Below are positions 10,001 to 17,009 of a DNA stretch of 64,000 nt, piece after piece. Numbering within the stretch: position 1 is the first letter of the stretch; each line of letters opens with the position of its first letter. This stretch comes from Streptomyces brevispora (GTDB lineage: Bacteria; Actinomycetota; Actinomycetes; Streptomycetales; Streptomycetaceae): NCBI RefSeq assembly GCF_007829885.1, contig NZ_VIWW01000002.1:682001-746000 (forward strand), written 5' to 3'. The notes below the pieces were generated by a model. The model had not been told where the DNA came from. It saw only the letters and a list, made by a program, of their open reading frames with translations, and did not search any database. Both the position numbers and the translations under genes were made by a program.

Positions 10001-11417
10001 CCGCATCCACATCCCGCAGATGCGCCGAACCATCAGCTGACGCGGGCGGTGAACTGCGCACGCCCAACACCATCCGCAGCAGCGGCGCATGCTCGTCCGA
10101 CTGCATGCGAGCGAGAGGCAAGACGACGTCGTTGAGACAGGCAAGTGTGTTCCGGGCCTCATCCAGCCCGTCGATGACCACCGTGGGAACCCTGCCCGCC
10201 AGGGCGCGTGCGGACAACAGCTCCTGCAGCTTCTGCAACGGCGCTGTCCCGGAATCAGACACATCAGCGCCCAGCGCACCAAGCAGATCCTCGACCAGGG
10301 CCAAAGACGTCTTGTTGCGGGCAAGCACCGCAGCATCCACCGACCCCACAGGAGGCCGTTCCTCCTCCGCCACGGCCTCCGCCACCTGAGCCAAGTCCGG
10401 CTGCGAGAGGAACACCGGGTCGGTGAGCGTCACCAGGCGCGCCAGCAGAGCCGACTTTCCCGAGCCTGCAGCGCCTGTGACCACCATGACTCCGCTGCCT
10501 TCCCGGACGAACGAGGTCAACTTGCGCATCACGTCATTGCGGCCGCTGAAGTACCAGCCCGCATCCTGCTCACCCGCCCGGCCGGAGGCGCGGTCGCGCC
10601 AGTGGTCGGCGAACAGACCTGCCGCGTCCGGAAGCTCACGAACAGCAGCACCCAGTTCCCTCGGCGCTTGATACCGCGGATTGGGCAAGCACGGGCTGGG
10701 CTCCTGCGAGACCTGTGAGGGCCATACCCATTCCGCTCTGATCAGCCCACGATCGTTCTCGGCGACGGTGTCGAGGAGCTGCTGCCATTCCCTGAGTGAC
10801 AAGTGGGGGCCAGCGAACCCTGGTTCTTCGCTGTCCAGTCTGTCCAAAGCACGCTGGAGGAGCTCGGTGAAGGATCCGACTGGGGACTCCAGGTCGTAGT
10901 CGCAGCCTGCGACAACCGCGAGGGAACCCGACGTGCGGCGAGTGCCCAGATCACGCAAGACTTCCGGTACCTCGTTGGCCAGCGCCCCAGCGAAGCAGGA
11001 GTCCACCATGACCAGAACGTGTCCGGCCCTACTTCCCATAGCGGCGCTGATGACCTCGCTGGTCGTCAACGCCGTACCAGGCAGCCGGCTGGTATCTGTG
11101 CGGGCGAAGCGCAGGTAATGACGGCCGGAGGAGGGGCCTCGTTGCCCGTGGCCGGTGATGTAGACGACGAGGGTCTCCCCCCGCTGCGCACTGACAAGAT
11201 CCTCATCGGCCAAGAACTTGCGTACCTGCTGCACAGAGTGCAGCGTCTCCTGCGGCTCCTTGAGCGTGAACTGCCGCTCGGGTCCCAGGCCGGGATCGGC
11301 CAGCCATCCGGTGACAACCGCGACCTGGTCGGTGATCCCCTTGACGAAGTCGGCATTGCCGTCTGCATAGTCGCTCACCGCGATCACGACCAGCCGACGC
11401 ATTTGACCTGTCGGCAT
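7050..11417 (-). CDS. Caspase-NTPase-beta-propeller conflict protein
   Basis: About 1,455 aa in three parts. (1) A C14 caspase-like peptidase, residues ~1-260: VYITGHGQRG supplies the catalytic His and VMVDSCFAGA the Cys. (2) A P-loop STAND/NACHT-type NTPase, Walker A TGAAGSGKSALL and Walker B VVIDGLDEAR, with a helical region after it. (3) A C-terminal propeller from about residue 850, with repeated strands such as GVGIWDASSG, VVVWDPDTG and VTLWDLAS, perhaps eleven or more blades. This architecture is typical of counter-invader and programmed-death systems in filamentous actinobacteria: the propeller senses, the NTPase switches, the caspase executes. An ATG at 11525 is possible, but the caspase fold starts near MRRLVVIAVSDY, so 11417 or 11402 fits better. 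Confidence 0.85.
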   Translation of the reverse strand: MPTGQMRRLVVIAVSDYADGNADFVKGITDQVAVVTGWLADPGLGPERQFTLKEPQETLHSVQQVRKFLADEDLVSAQRGETLVVYITGHGQRGPSSGRHYLRFARTDTSRLPGTALTTSEVISAAMGSRAGHVLVMVDSCFAGALANEVPEVLRDLGTRRTSGSLAVVAGCDYDLESPVGSFTELLQRALDRLDSEEPGFAGPHLSLREWQQLLDTVAENDRGLIRAEWVWPSQVSQEPSPCLPNPRYQAPRELGAAVRELPDAAGLFADHWRDRASGRAGEQDAGWYFSGRNDVMRKLTSFVREGSGVMVVTGAAGSGKSALLARLVTLTDPVFLSQPDLAQVAEAVAEEERPPVGSVDAAVLARNKTSLALVEDLLGALGADVSDSGTAPLQKLQELLSARALAGRVPTVVIDGLDEARNTLACLNDVVLPLARMQSDEHAPLLRMVLGVRSSPPASADGSAHLRDVDADELLKLLYRALAHDDRQQVPIEVQRTDEATARNDISAYVEALLSGSGAGPYAGAAECVRAAAEEVARAVAPSFLDARLAAEQLRTAEQVQDLSAPLWRDRLSQGTVALLQEDVGEVARDHDVPVELLVRVMRATAFGAGSGLPWADVWPAVAHALHAPVAGPVPVQTYNAAIHTVQTTRLTGYLARSEEDGRLTYRPVHQQIAKVLTQEPAWLVGSSSAAHGQEDQPSADGEQADITRALAGLVPTDPASLAHPYIRRHLVTHAAAGNVLDDAHVPVQLLAQETSHSLRAQLGLPLPDGPAHAGQLTVTAAALIEPYLDQGIDNASRRSSIALHLAELSGDDRPEPDVLPVLDPRGGWWQSATNVLASVGQHVPALTAIEISPKRALLAIGTKGGVGIWDASSGQHLLNLPAGHVQSMCEIRGSSGRSFLATAGGRGAAVWDPLSGLRVSSAPLPGTSRVQVVADGHQRWRLLIRKGNRSFIWNPDDNRIGPPSFESSDEAPSSAVGYAIVRGPEGRTLLASHTKGHLLLHDLASGSNTMRVKVPGRVRKLLGVRREEATDLVLAMTDERVVVWDPDTGRCRQLGDGPGAHPVQILGACDHVALALERKGSVQVWELQRTAWHRIDTARVGKITAMAALPSSQGQWRVATASEAGVRVWDSNSSPMPRETALEFGPVTALTTLPISLDGTSTQKVWAIGTATGVDIVRPGRRRPYRRLPPRPASALYATPEGHLAVASGYGVAVWDVVRDTLLQSGPQRPDKHETANRPERSAPSCLLDWPSGSALVATADRHGVLLTSIDDGQSSFVPVQLSAVPRAVVGVPAPDGTSQWIAFGSSGGVTLWDLASQQLVIEVRIPRQRTDVKALAVLQSDGMTLLAAATRERIQTWDTTTWKPHAHIASPWTKSLAAVPLSATHHLLASGSGHALTLWDPLTAEKLHTLVTAAPVEAITTLRDADGSLLLGIGGPGGFTTLKVNIPAPDLP

Positions 11418-11567
11418 GCCTACCAAGCCCCTCAGCCCCTCATCCGCCCCGCTCAAGGCGAACACTCTACCCACGGACCCGGCCGACCTCTGATCCCGAG
11501 AGAGTAGGACGGCTAGCATCCGCATAGTGCCTCACGACCCGGTGGCACTCGGCAGAAGGGCGGGGGA

Positions 11568-12437
11568 GTGGACGATCTGCAGGTAGTGGGTGTGCACGGT
11601 ATCCGGCAGCGGGACACCAACAAGGTCAAGCTGGCCGAAGACTGGAGCCAGGCGCTGTCCAGGAGCATCGCCATGCACATCGGAGCGAACGCTGCCGCAC
11701 CGGGGATGACCACCCCGTACTACGGCGATGTCTTTCCCCGTGGCCGATTGCAGCTCGGTGACAACGAGGAAGCGGCCGAGCTGGAAGCGGACGGCGACGA
11801 AGAAGAGTTCCTCCTGCAGGCTCTGGAAACGCACACTCCGCCGGACGTCGCATGGCAGCCGCCAGCAGGCACCCTGGGCAAGGTGCCGCGCACGTCCCCC
11901 CGTGTCACCGCGGCTCTGGCAGCAATTGATCGCCGTTTCGGCCCCCGTGCGGGACAGGCAGTGCTCAGCAGGCTCAGCGAGGTGCAGGGCTACTTCAGCG
12001 ACAAGCACAAAGACAAGGCCGACGAGGTCCGAGACCGGGTACTGCAGTCGATCAAGCAGACCGGCGCCACGCTGATCATTGCCCACTCCCTTGGCAGTGT
12101 CGTCGTGTACGACATGTTCCGCCGCGGTCAGATCCCGGCGTCGGTGAACCAGCTCATCACGTGTGGCTCGCCACTGGCCTGGCTTCCCATTCACCGCAAA
12201 CTCCGTCTGGAGACGCCAGGGACACTGCAGCTGCCGACGCACGTGGCCTGGCTGAACGTCCTCGACCCCTACGACCCGATCACTGCGGGCCTCGGCCTTG
12301 CCGCCCTGGCACCGGATGTTACCGACGAAGTCGTCGACAACCAGGACGACCCCCATTCCGCTGAGCTCTACCTCGAACAGCGACCCGTGGCACTCACCGT
12401 GCACGCCCGCATCACACAGCAACAGCCCGCACCGTGA
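11568..12437 (+). CDS. Alpha/beta-hydrolase-fold protein, divergent from caspase gene
   Basis: Protein of 289 aa that starts at a GTG behind an AAGGGCGGGGGA ribosome site. VVGVHGIRQ near the N-terminus forms the oxyanion loop. IIAHSLGSVVVYDMF around residue 170 is the nucleophile elbow with the catalytic Ser. LNVLDPYDPIT (Asp candidate) and a His near residue 260 complete a plausible triad. There is no signal peptide. It is transcribed away from the caspase-NTPase gene across about 150 bp, so the two may share control. Lipase- or esterase-like effectors are known partners of STAND/caspase modules. That pairing is inference here. Confidence 0.7.
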   Translation: MDDLQVVGVHGIRQRDTNKVKLAEDWSQALSRSIAMHIGANAAAPGMTTPYYGDVFPRGRLQLGDNEEAAELEADGDEEEFLLQALETHTPPDVAWQPPAGTLGKVPRTSPRVTAALAAIDRRFGPRAGQAVLSRLSEVQGYFSDKHKDKADEVRDRVLQSIKQTGATLIIAHSLGSVVVYDMFRRGQIPASVNQLITCGSPLAWLPIHRKLRLETPGTLQLPTHVAWLNVLDPYDPITAGLGLAALAPDVTDEVVDNQDDPHSAELYLEQRPVALTVHARITQQQPAP

Positions 12438-12666
12438 AAGCAGTCGCGTCCCTCCGAGCCCGGGCCCTTGATGCGGGAGGCTGAGAGAGCCTGTCCAGCA
12501 GAGATACGGAACGGCGCCGTCCTTTCCGCGATTGAGCGGCAGGCCGACGCTTTCGAAGACTAGTTGACGGGCTGACAGCGATGTGGTCTGGCACAGCCTC
12601 AAGCGCAACGTCGAAGCGGGGCGGGGGGAGTGGTCACGTCATCAGACCGCGAGCCAGCGGGGGTTC

Positions 12667-12687
12667 CTAGGGCCTGTTGCGAAAGTG
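12667..12687. repeat. Left end of IS5-family element: CTAG plus 17-bp inverted repeat
   Basis: CTAG (12667-12670) followed by a 17-bp repeat starting GGCCTGTTGCG. The same 21 bases occur in inverse orientation at 14063-14083 with no mismatch. CTAG is palindromic, so it reads as the target-site duplication at both ends. Confidence 0.9.
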
Positions 12688-12715
12688 GATCTTGCACGTG
12701 AAATGATCACGCGTT

Positions 12716-13590
12716 GTGGCACGTGGAGATCTGACGGACGAGCAGTGGGCCCGCCTGGAGCCTCTGTTGCCCAGCGGCAAGAAGCCCGGACGCCCGCCGA
12801 TATGGACCCGGCGGCAACTGGTCAACGGGATACGGTGGCGGACCCGGACCGGGACGCCGTGGCGCGATGTGCCCGAACGGTATGGGCCGTGGGACCGGGT
12901 CTACGACCTGTTCCGGCGCTGGCAGCGGGACGGGACCTGGAAGCGCATCTTCACCGAATTGCAGGCCCAGGCGGACGCAGAGGACCTGATCACCTGGGAT
13001 GTGAGTGTCGACTCCACTGTCTGCCGAGCCCACCAGCACGCCGCCGGAGCGGCGAAAAGGGGGATCTCCAGAAGGAGCCGCCCGGCGGCATCGACACCGA
13101 GCCGGCCGACCACGGACTCGGACGCTCGCGCGGCGGGCTGACCACCAAGCTCCACCTCGCGGTCGAGCAGGGACAGAAGCCCATGTCCCTCGTGATCACT
13201 GCCGGTCAGCGCGGGGACTCACCCCAGTTCGAACCGGTCCTGGAGAACATCCGGGTGCCTCGCCTCGGCCTGGGGCGCCCACGCAAGCGCCCGGACAGAG
13301 TCCGTGCCGACAAGGCGTACGGCTCCCGGAAGAACCGCGCCTACCTGCGCGGACGCGGGATCCGATGCACGATTCCGGAGAAGAAGGACCAGATCCGCAA
13401 CCGCAAGAAACTCGGCTCCCGCGGCGGTCGTCCACCGGCGTTCGACAAAATCGACTACCGCGAGCGCCACGCAGTGGAATGCGGGATCAATCGCCTCAAG
13501 CGCCACCGGGCCGTGGCCACGAGATACGACAAGCTTGCCGTCCGCTATGAAGCAACGGTGCTGGTCGCGGCCATCAACGAGTGGCTGTGA
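12716..13590 (+). CDS. IS5-family transposase, two frames joined by -1 frameshift
   Basis: The first frame (GTG at 12716, to 13141) carries the LTDEQWARLEPLLP N-terminus and the WDVSVDSTVCRAH block with the first catalytic Asp. The second frame, reached by a -1 shift at the GAAAAGGGGG run (13053-13063), carries RADKAYGSRKN (second Asp) and ERHAVECGINRLKRHR (catalytic Glu region), ending at 13590. The A4G5 run is a plausible slippery site, as in other IS5-family elements with split transposases. The fused product would be about 291 aa, the usual size. All three acidic positions are present, so the enzyme is probably active. Confidence 0.85.
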
Positions 13591-13620
13591 CCAGCTACCC
13601 GGACCGTGAGCGTGTGAGCC

Positions 13621-14004
13621 TCAAGAAGACATCGCTGCGCGGTCGGCCTCGCTGCGGAGAACACAGAATTCATTGCCTTCAGGGTCCGCAAGGACGGCCC
13701 AGCCGGCACCATCGGGTTCCCGGCGATCGGCGACGAGAGTGGCACCGAGGTTCAGCAGCCGCTCGACCTCCTCCTCGCGCGATGTCTTGGGGCGCAGGCA
13801 CAGGTGGATCCGGTTCTTGATCGTCTTCGGTTCTGGCACCTGGTTGAAGTGCAGCAGCGGGCCCTCCGGCAGCATCACCTCAGTCTCCAGCTCACCCGGT
13901 TTGTCCTCCGGATGCAGCGGACAACCGAGCGCCTCGCTCCAGAACCGAGCCAGCTCATAGGCATTCACACAGTCGACCGCCACGTTCTGCACTACCGAAA
14001 CCAT
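13621..14004 (-). CDS. VOC-family protein (glyoxalase/bleomycin-resistance fold) inside the IS
   Basis: Protein of 127 aa with the paired beta-alpha-beta-beta-beta pattern of the VOC superfamily: VQNVAVDCVNAYELARFW in the first module, IHLCLRP, then GATLVADRREPDGAGWAVLADPEGNEFCVL in split form along the second. DPEGNEFCVL is the hallmark C-terminal strand with a metal-ligand Glu. The ATG at 14004 (MVSVVQN) is chosen because an upstream start would lie in the IS terminal repeat. VOC proteins include glyoxalases, dioxygenases and drug-binding resistance proteins. The substrate cannot be told. It is convergent with the transposase, 30 bp apart. Confidence 0.8.
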   Translation of the reverse strand: MVSVVQNVAVDCVNAYELARFWSEALGCPLHPEDKPGELETEVMLPEGPLLHFNQVPEPKTIKNRIHLCLRPKTSREEEVERLLNLGATLVADRREPDGAGWAVLADPEGNEFCVLRSEADRAAMSS

Positions 14005-14062
14005 GCACGAGATCCTGCCTGGAGCTCCGCTCGGTCCGCAAATTGCGGCCAGACCGCACCAG

Positions 14063-14083
14063 CACTTTCGCAACAGGCCCTAG
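14063..14083. repeat. Right end of IS5-family element
   Basis: Exact inverse complement of 12667-12687: 17-bp inverted repeat (14063-14079) followed by CTAG (14080-14083). Confidence 0.9.
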
Positions 14084-14117
14084 ATGGACATGGGGCGTGG
14101 GGTCGGGACATCAAGAC

Positions 14118-14308
14118 ATGACTACCCCCGGAAATCCGCAGCCGTTCTTGTCCCTGCACACGCAGTCGTCCTGCTGATCGCCCTCGCGATCGGCTTCGCC
14201 ATCGGTGCCCTGACCCTGATTACCGGCGCTCCTGCAGCTGCTGCCCTCATCGCAGGCCTGACGAGTGCCGGGGTCAGCGTTGTGCCCTTGCGTGGTCTTA
14301 TCCAGTAG
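14118..14308 (+). pseudogene. Small two-helix membrane protein, frameshifted
   Basis: The ATG at 14118 opens MTTPGNPQPFLSLHT, then hits a stop at 14178. The other frame continues AVVLLIALAIGFAIGALT and ends VVPLRGLIQ at 14308. Adding one base near 14160 joins them into a ~64-aa protein with two transmembrane segments, so a 1-nt deletion is likely. The second half resembles the intact protein at 56314-56562 (TALILFIAVVIG, AALAGLLTTGG, LNSLI). The IS5 element sits immediately upstream and may have separated the gene from its promoter. Function unknown. Confidence 0.5.
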
Positions 14309-14568
14309 CCCTTACGGGCTAGCGCCAGCTCATCGGTGCCGAGCTCGGCTGTACGACGCCTCTCGCCTCAGGGAGGCGTCGTACACATCCCGCACCGAGG
14401 CGTTTCAACGCGATCGCGAGTCGGGTTCGGCTGTCACGCTGCCGACCGGTTCACTCGGGGCGCGGTCTGCCCGCTGCCTGATACGGCGCCTGATGCCGTG
14501 CGCTATGGCTAGCGTGAGTGCTGCCGCGAGACTCGCCATGTACTCGGCCGCAGCTGAGCTGAGCATGT

Positions 14569-15903
14569 TCACCTGCCCTCCGTCGGCACTGGGGCGCAAG
14601 GGCTCGATGCGGCGCGGTGGCGCAGCCCCAGCCGTCTGAGCTTCCGACGCACCCGGTTGCCGAACGCATCCGGATCCACGGCGCCGCCCAGAGCCGCAGC
14701 CTGGCACCATGTCATGCGCTGTGTGCCGTAGGCCATGGCTACGGCTCTTTCCGCGGGTGCCAGGTCCGCGAGCACGGCCAGGACGCGAGAATCCTCCATC
14801 TCTTCACGCATCAAGCCGTCCTCCGGGCGCCGGCTGTCAGTGATGACATCTCTCAACGAAACCCCCGACGCGACAGCGTCTTCCAGCAGCCGCACCGTCC
14901 GACCGCCGGTCTTTCGCTCCCAGAGCGGCCGCAGGAAGCGATGTTCCCCTTCGGTATGACGGTGCAGCAGTTCCATGACCTCGGCATCGCCCCTCAAGTG
15001 GCGGCCGAGAGCATTGACCCAGTCACCCAGCAGCGCCATCTCCACGGCCGGGCGCCACGCTTGCGGCCGGCCAAGATTGAGCCAGGTCCGGGAGAACTCG
15101 TCCACGGCTGTGGTATCACCCTCGATGCAGGCGTTACGTGCCACGAGCGCGGCCATGACGGCCTCGCGGGTCGTGAATGCTTCCGGGCCGCTGAGCTGTC
15201 CGGCGAGCGTGTGCAGGACGGCGGCGACGAAGTTCACGGGGGAGTGCCTCGCGTCGGTGTCCCAGCCCTTTCTCCGGCTGTACAGCACTGCGTCCATGAC
15301 ATCCCGAGCGAAAGCACTGTCACGCTCCTGGTCCATGTTCACTGCATGATCGGGAAGGCGCTGCTCGCTCCACAAGCGCACCATCTCGTACGTATGGCGC
15401 ACAACAGCCCTGCGGCGGGCCCTCTCGCCGGGGCCGAGCGCAGATTCGGTCGGTTGCTTGGCCATTCGGAGCAGCCTCTCAAGCACCCGGGGGCCCGCAG
15501 GCCGGGCATGCGCCAGCCACGCGCCCCGCTGTACGGCCATCGGCTTGATCCGCACCGTGTACACCGCCTCGTGTACGGGTCTTCGCACCAGGCTCGGCCG
15601 CTTGAGCGGGCAGCGCACGCGTCCACCGTCGGCACAGCAGTCCTGGCACAGGTAGCGAAGGCGGACATTCCTATCCAGCAACTGATCCTGCGCATGACGG
15701 AGGAAACGGATAGTCCGCAACGCCATTGACTTGGCCTCGGGTGCCCCGTCCTCGGTGGGCGAGGTGAAGGGGACGGGCAGGCGGTCGGTCCGATCCTGGG
15801 TGTCAGCCAACAGGCGTAGCACCCACTCCTCCAGCGCAGCGTGAAGTGCCGAGACGTCTATGCGGTCGTCGTCCTCGAGATTCGAGTGACACAGCATGGC
15901 CAT
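14569..15903 (-). CDS. Uncharacterised protein with sigma-region-4-like C-terminus
   Basis: Protein of 444 aa, start ATG 15903 with AAGGAG 6 nt upstream. A cysteine cluster near residue 95 (YLCQDCCADGGRVRCP) could bind zinc. The middle is helical and basic. The last 70 residues (LADLAPAERAVAMAYG, then an HTH-like TWCQAAALGG and VRRKLRRLGLRH) resemble sigma-factor region 4. That suggests a DNA-binding regulator, but no region 2 is visible and I do not recognise the family. No operon partner on the same strand is adjacent. Confidence 0.6.
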   Translation of the reverse strand: MAMLCHSNLEDDDRIDVSALHAALEEWVLRLLADTQDRTDRLPVPFTSPTEDGAPEAKSMALRTIRFLRHAQDQLLDRNVRLRYLCQDCCADGGRVRCPLKRPSLVRRPVHEAVYTVRIKPMAVQRGAWLAHARPAGPRVLERLLRMAKQPTESALGPGERARRRAVVRHTYEMVRLWSEQRLPDHAVNMDQERDSAFARDVMDAVLYSRRKGWDTDARHSPVNFVAAVLHTLAGQLSGPEAFTTREAVMAALVARNACIEGDTTAVDEFSRTWLNLGRPQAWRPAVEMALLGDWVNALGRHLRGDAEVMELLHRHTEGEHRFLRPLWERKTGGRTVRLLEDAVASGVSLRDVITDSRRPEDGLMREEMEDSRVLAVLADLAPAERAVAMAYGTQRMTWCQAAALGGAVDPDAFGNRVRRKLRRLGLRHRAASSPCAPVPTEGR

Positions 15904-16543
15904 GCGATGCTCCTTACCTGGGGCGCGTGATGAGGGTGCTATCCCTAAAGACCGGCCTGAAGGAGAATCGGCAATCACCCCCACCTTTTCGCAAGTGACG
16001 TGCGTCACAAGCGGTGTTGAGGGGTCACGCTCCTGAACTCAGCGATGTGCCACGCTGCGGCTTGGGCTGAAACCTGTCGGGCGAGCTCGTCCGACGCCGA
16101 ATGATGTCGGTCGACGTACCGAAGATCGAAGCGAGGATTCCCGAGCCGAGAGTGACGGCTTCTCGCTCATCCGTGGGCTGCTGTTCCCGAGCGGCCTCAA
16201 GAAAGCGGACAACCTCGAGGTCGAAGCCGGCGTCCAGCAGGCAACGGCCGCGACACCGCACTGCGGGGCGTGAGCTCGATGCAGGTGCACGTCCTGCTCA
16301 TCACCGGCCCCCGCATGCAGCGGCCCGCCTGGTGGTTCATCCCAGCCGTGAACATGCCGCTCCTCCTCTCCGCGCATGAGCCTGCTGTCCGGGAGCCACG
16401 CAGGCTCGGGCGCTGGCCGGCCCGCTGCACCGTGACAGGTTCCGCGAATGGCTTGGTGCCGCCAGTTGCCTTAACGAAGGAGTAACCAGTTGGAGCGCGA
16501 CTTCCGGCACACTCGCCGATGAGCGACGCAGACTGCAGGACAC
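15904..16543. other. No confident gene; weak minus-strand reading frame
   Basis: About 640 bp between two minus-strand genes. The only stretch that looks coding is 16025-16261 on the minus strand (AGFDLEVVRFLEAAREQQ, ILASIFGTSTDIIRRR), possibly a short helical protein or fragment whose upstream part lies in another frame. On the plus strand AAGGAG at 16476 precedes a TTG that reads only ten codons. I see no RNA gene or repeat. Confidence 0.4.
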
Positions 16544-16990
16544 TCAGACGACGCGGACGAGCACGTCGCGCCCTCTCAGGAGCTCAGCCAGTGTGCCGGT
16601 CTCGCTTTCGGGTAGTGCGATGGCGGCCAGGCGGCGGGCACGGGTGACCGCGACGTACCAGATACGCAGTACTTCGTCGGTGGCCGGGTCCGCTGTGGCC
16701 CAGGGCTGGGCGCTTCCGGCATCGGGCAGCAGCAGCAGGACCCCGTCAGCTTCGTCGCCCTTGAGCTGGTGGACGTTGTTGGTGCGGATGCCGGTGGCCG
16801 ACTGGGGCCGTGAAAGGGTGGGTTTGCCGGCTGGGCGGCCCTTACTGCCTTGTGGGGCGGCTCCGGGAAGAGGGGGCCAAGCTTTCATGGCTTGCCATAC
16901 CTGGGGGCCCCATTCCTTGTGGGGTGCAGGCAGGCCTGGCTGGGCGTGAGGCGGTGTCTGGCGCTGATGCGGTCGGTGCCGCCGGTTTCT
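16544..16990 (-). pseudogene. C-terminal fragment of a UvrD/Rep-type helicase
   Basis: Only the end of domain 2A remains: VHQLKGDEADGVLLLLPD (motif V region) and EVLRIWYVAVTRARR (motif VI, with the arginine finger), finishing about 25 residues later at 16544. Motifs I-IV are absent. The reading frame runs out of homology toward 16990, where the opposite-strand Rhs sequence begins, so a recombination joined the two. As it lacks the Walker motifs it cannot be an active helicase. Confidence 0.7.
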
Positions 16991-17009
16991 CCCGGATACC
17001 AGTAGCCGA

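Larger units (their letters stand above)
12671..14079. mobile_element. IS5-family insertion sequence carrying a VOC passenger gene
   Basis: Complete 1,409-bp element bounded by perfect 17-bp inverted repeats and flanked by CTAG on both sides. It holds a two-frame transposase (12716-13590) and, between the transposase stop and the right repeat, a convergent VOC-family gene (13621-14004). Ordinary IS5 elements have only the transposase, so this is a passenger-carrying form. Perfect repeats and an intact duplication indicate a recent insertion just upstream of the small membrane gene at 14118. Confidence 0.85.
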
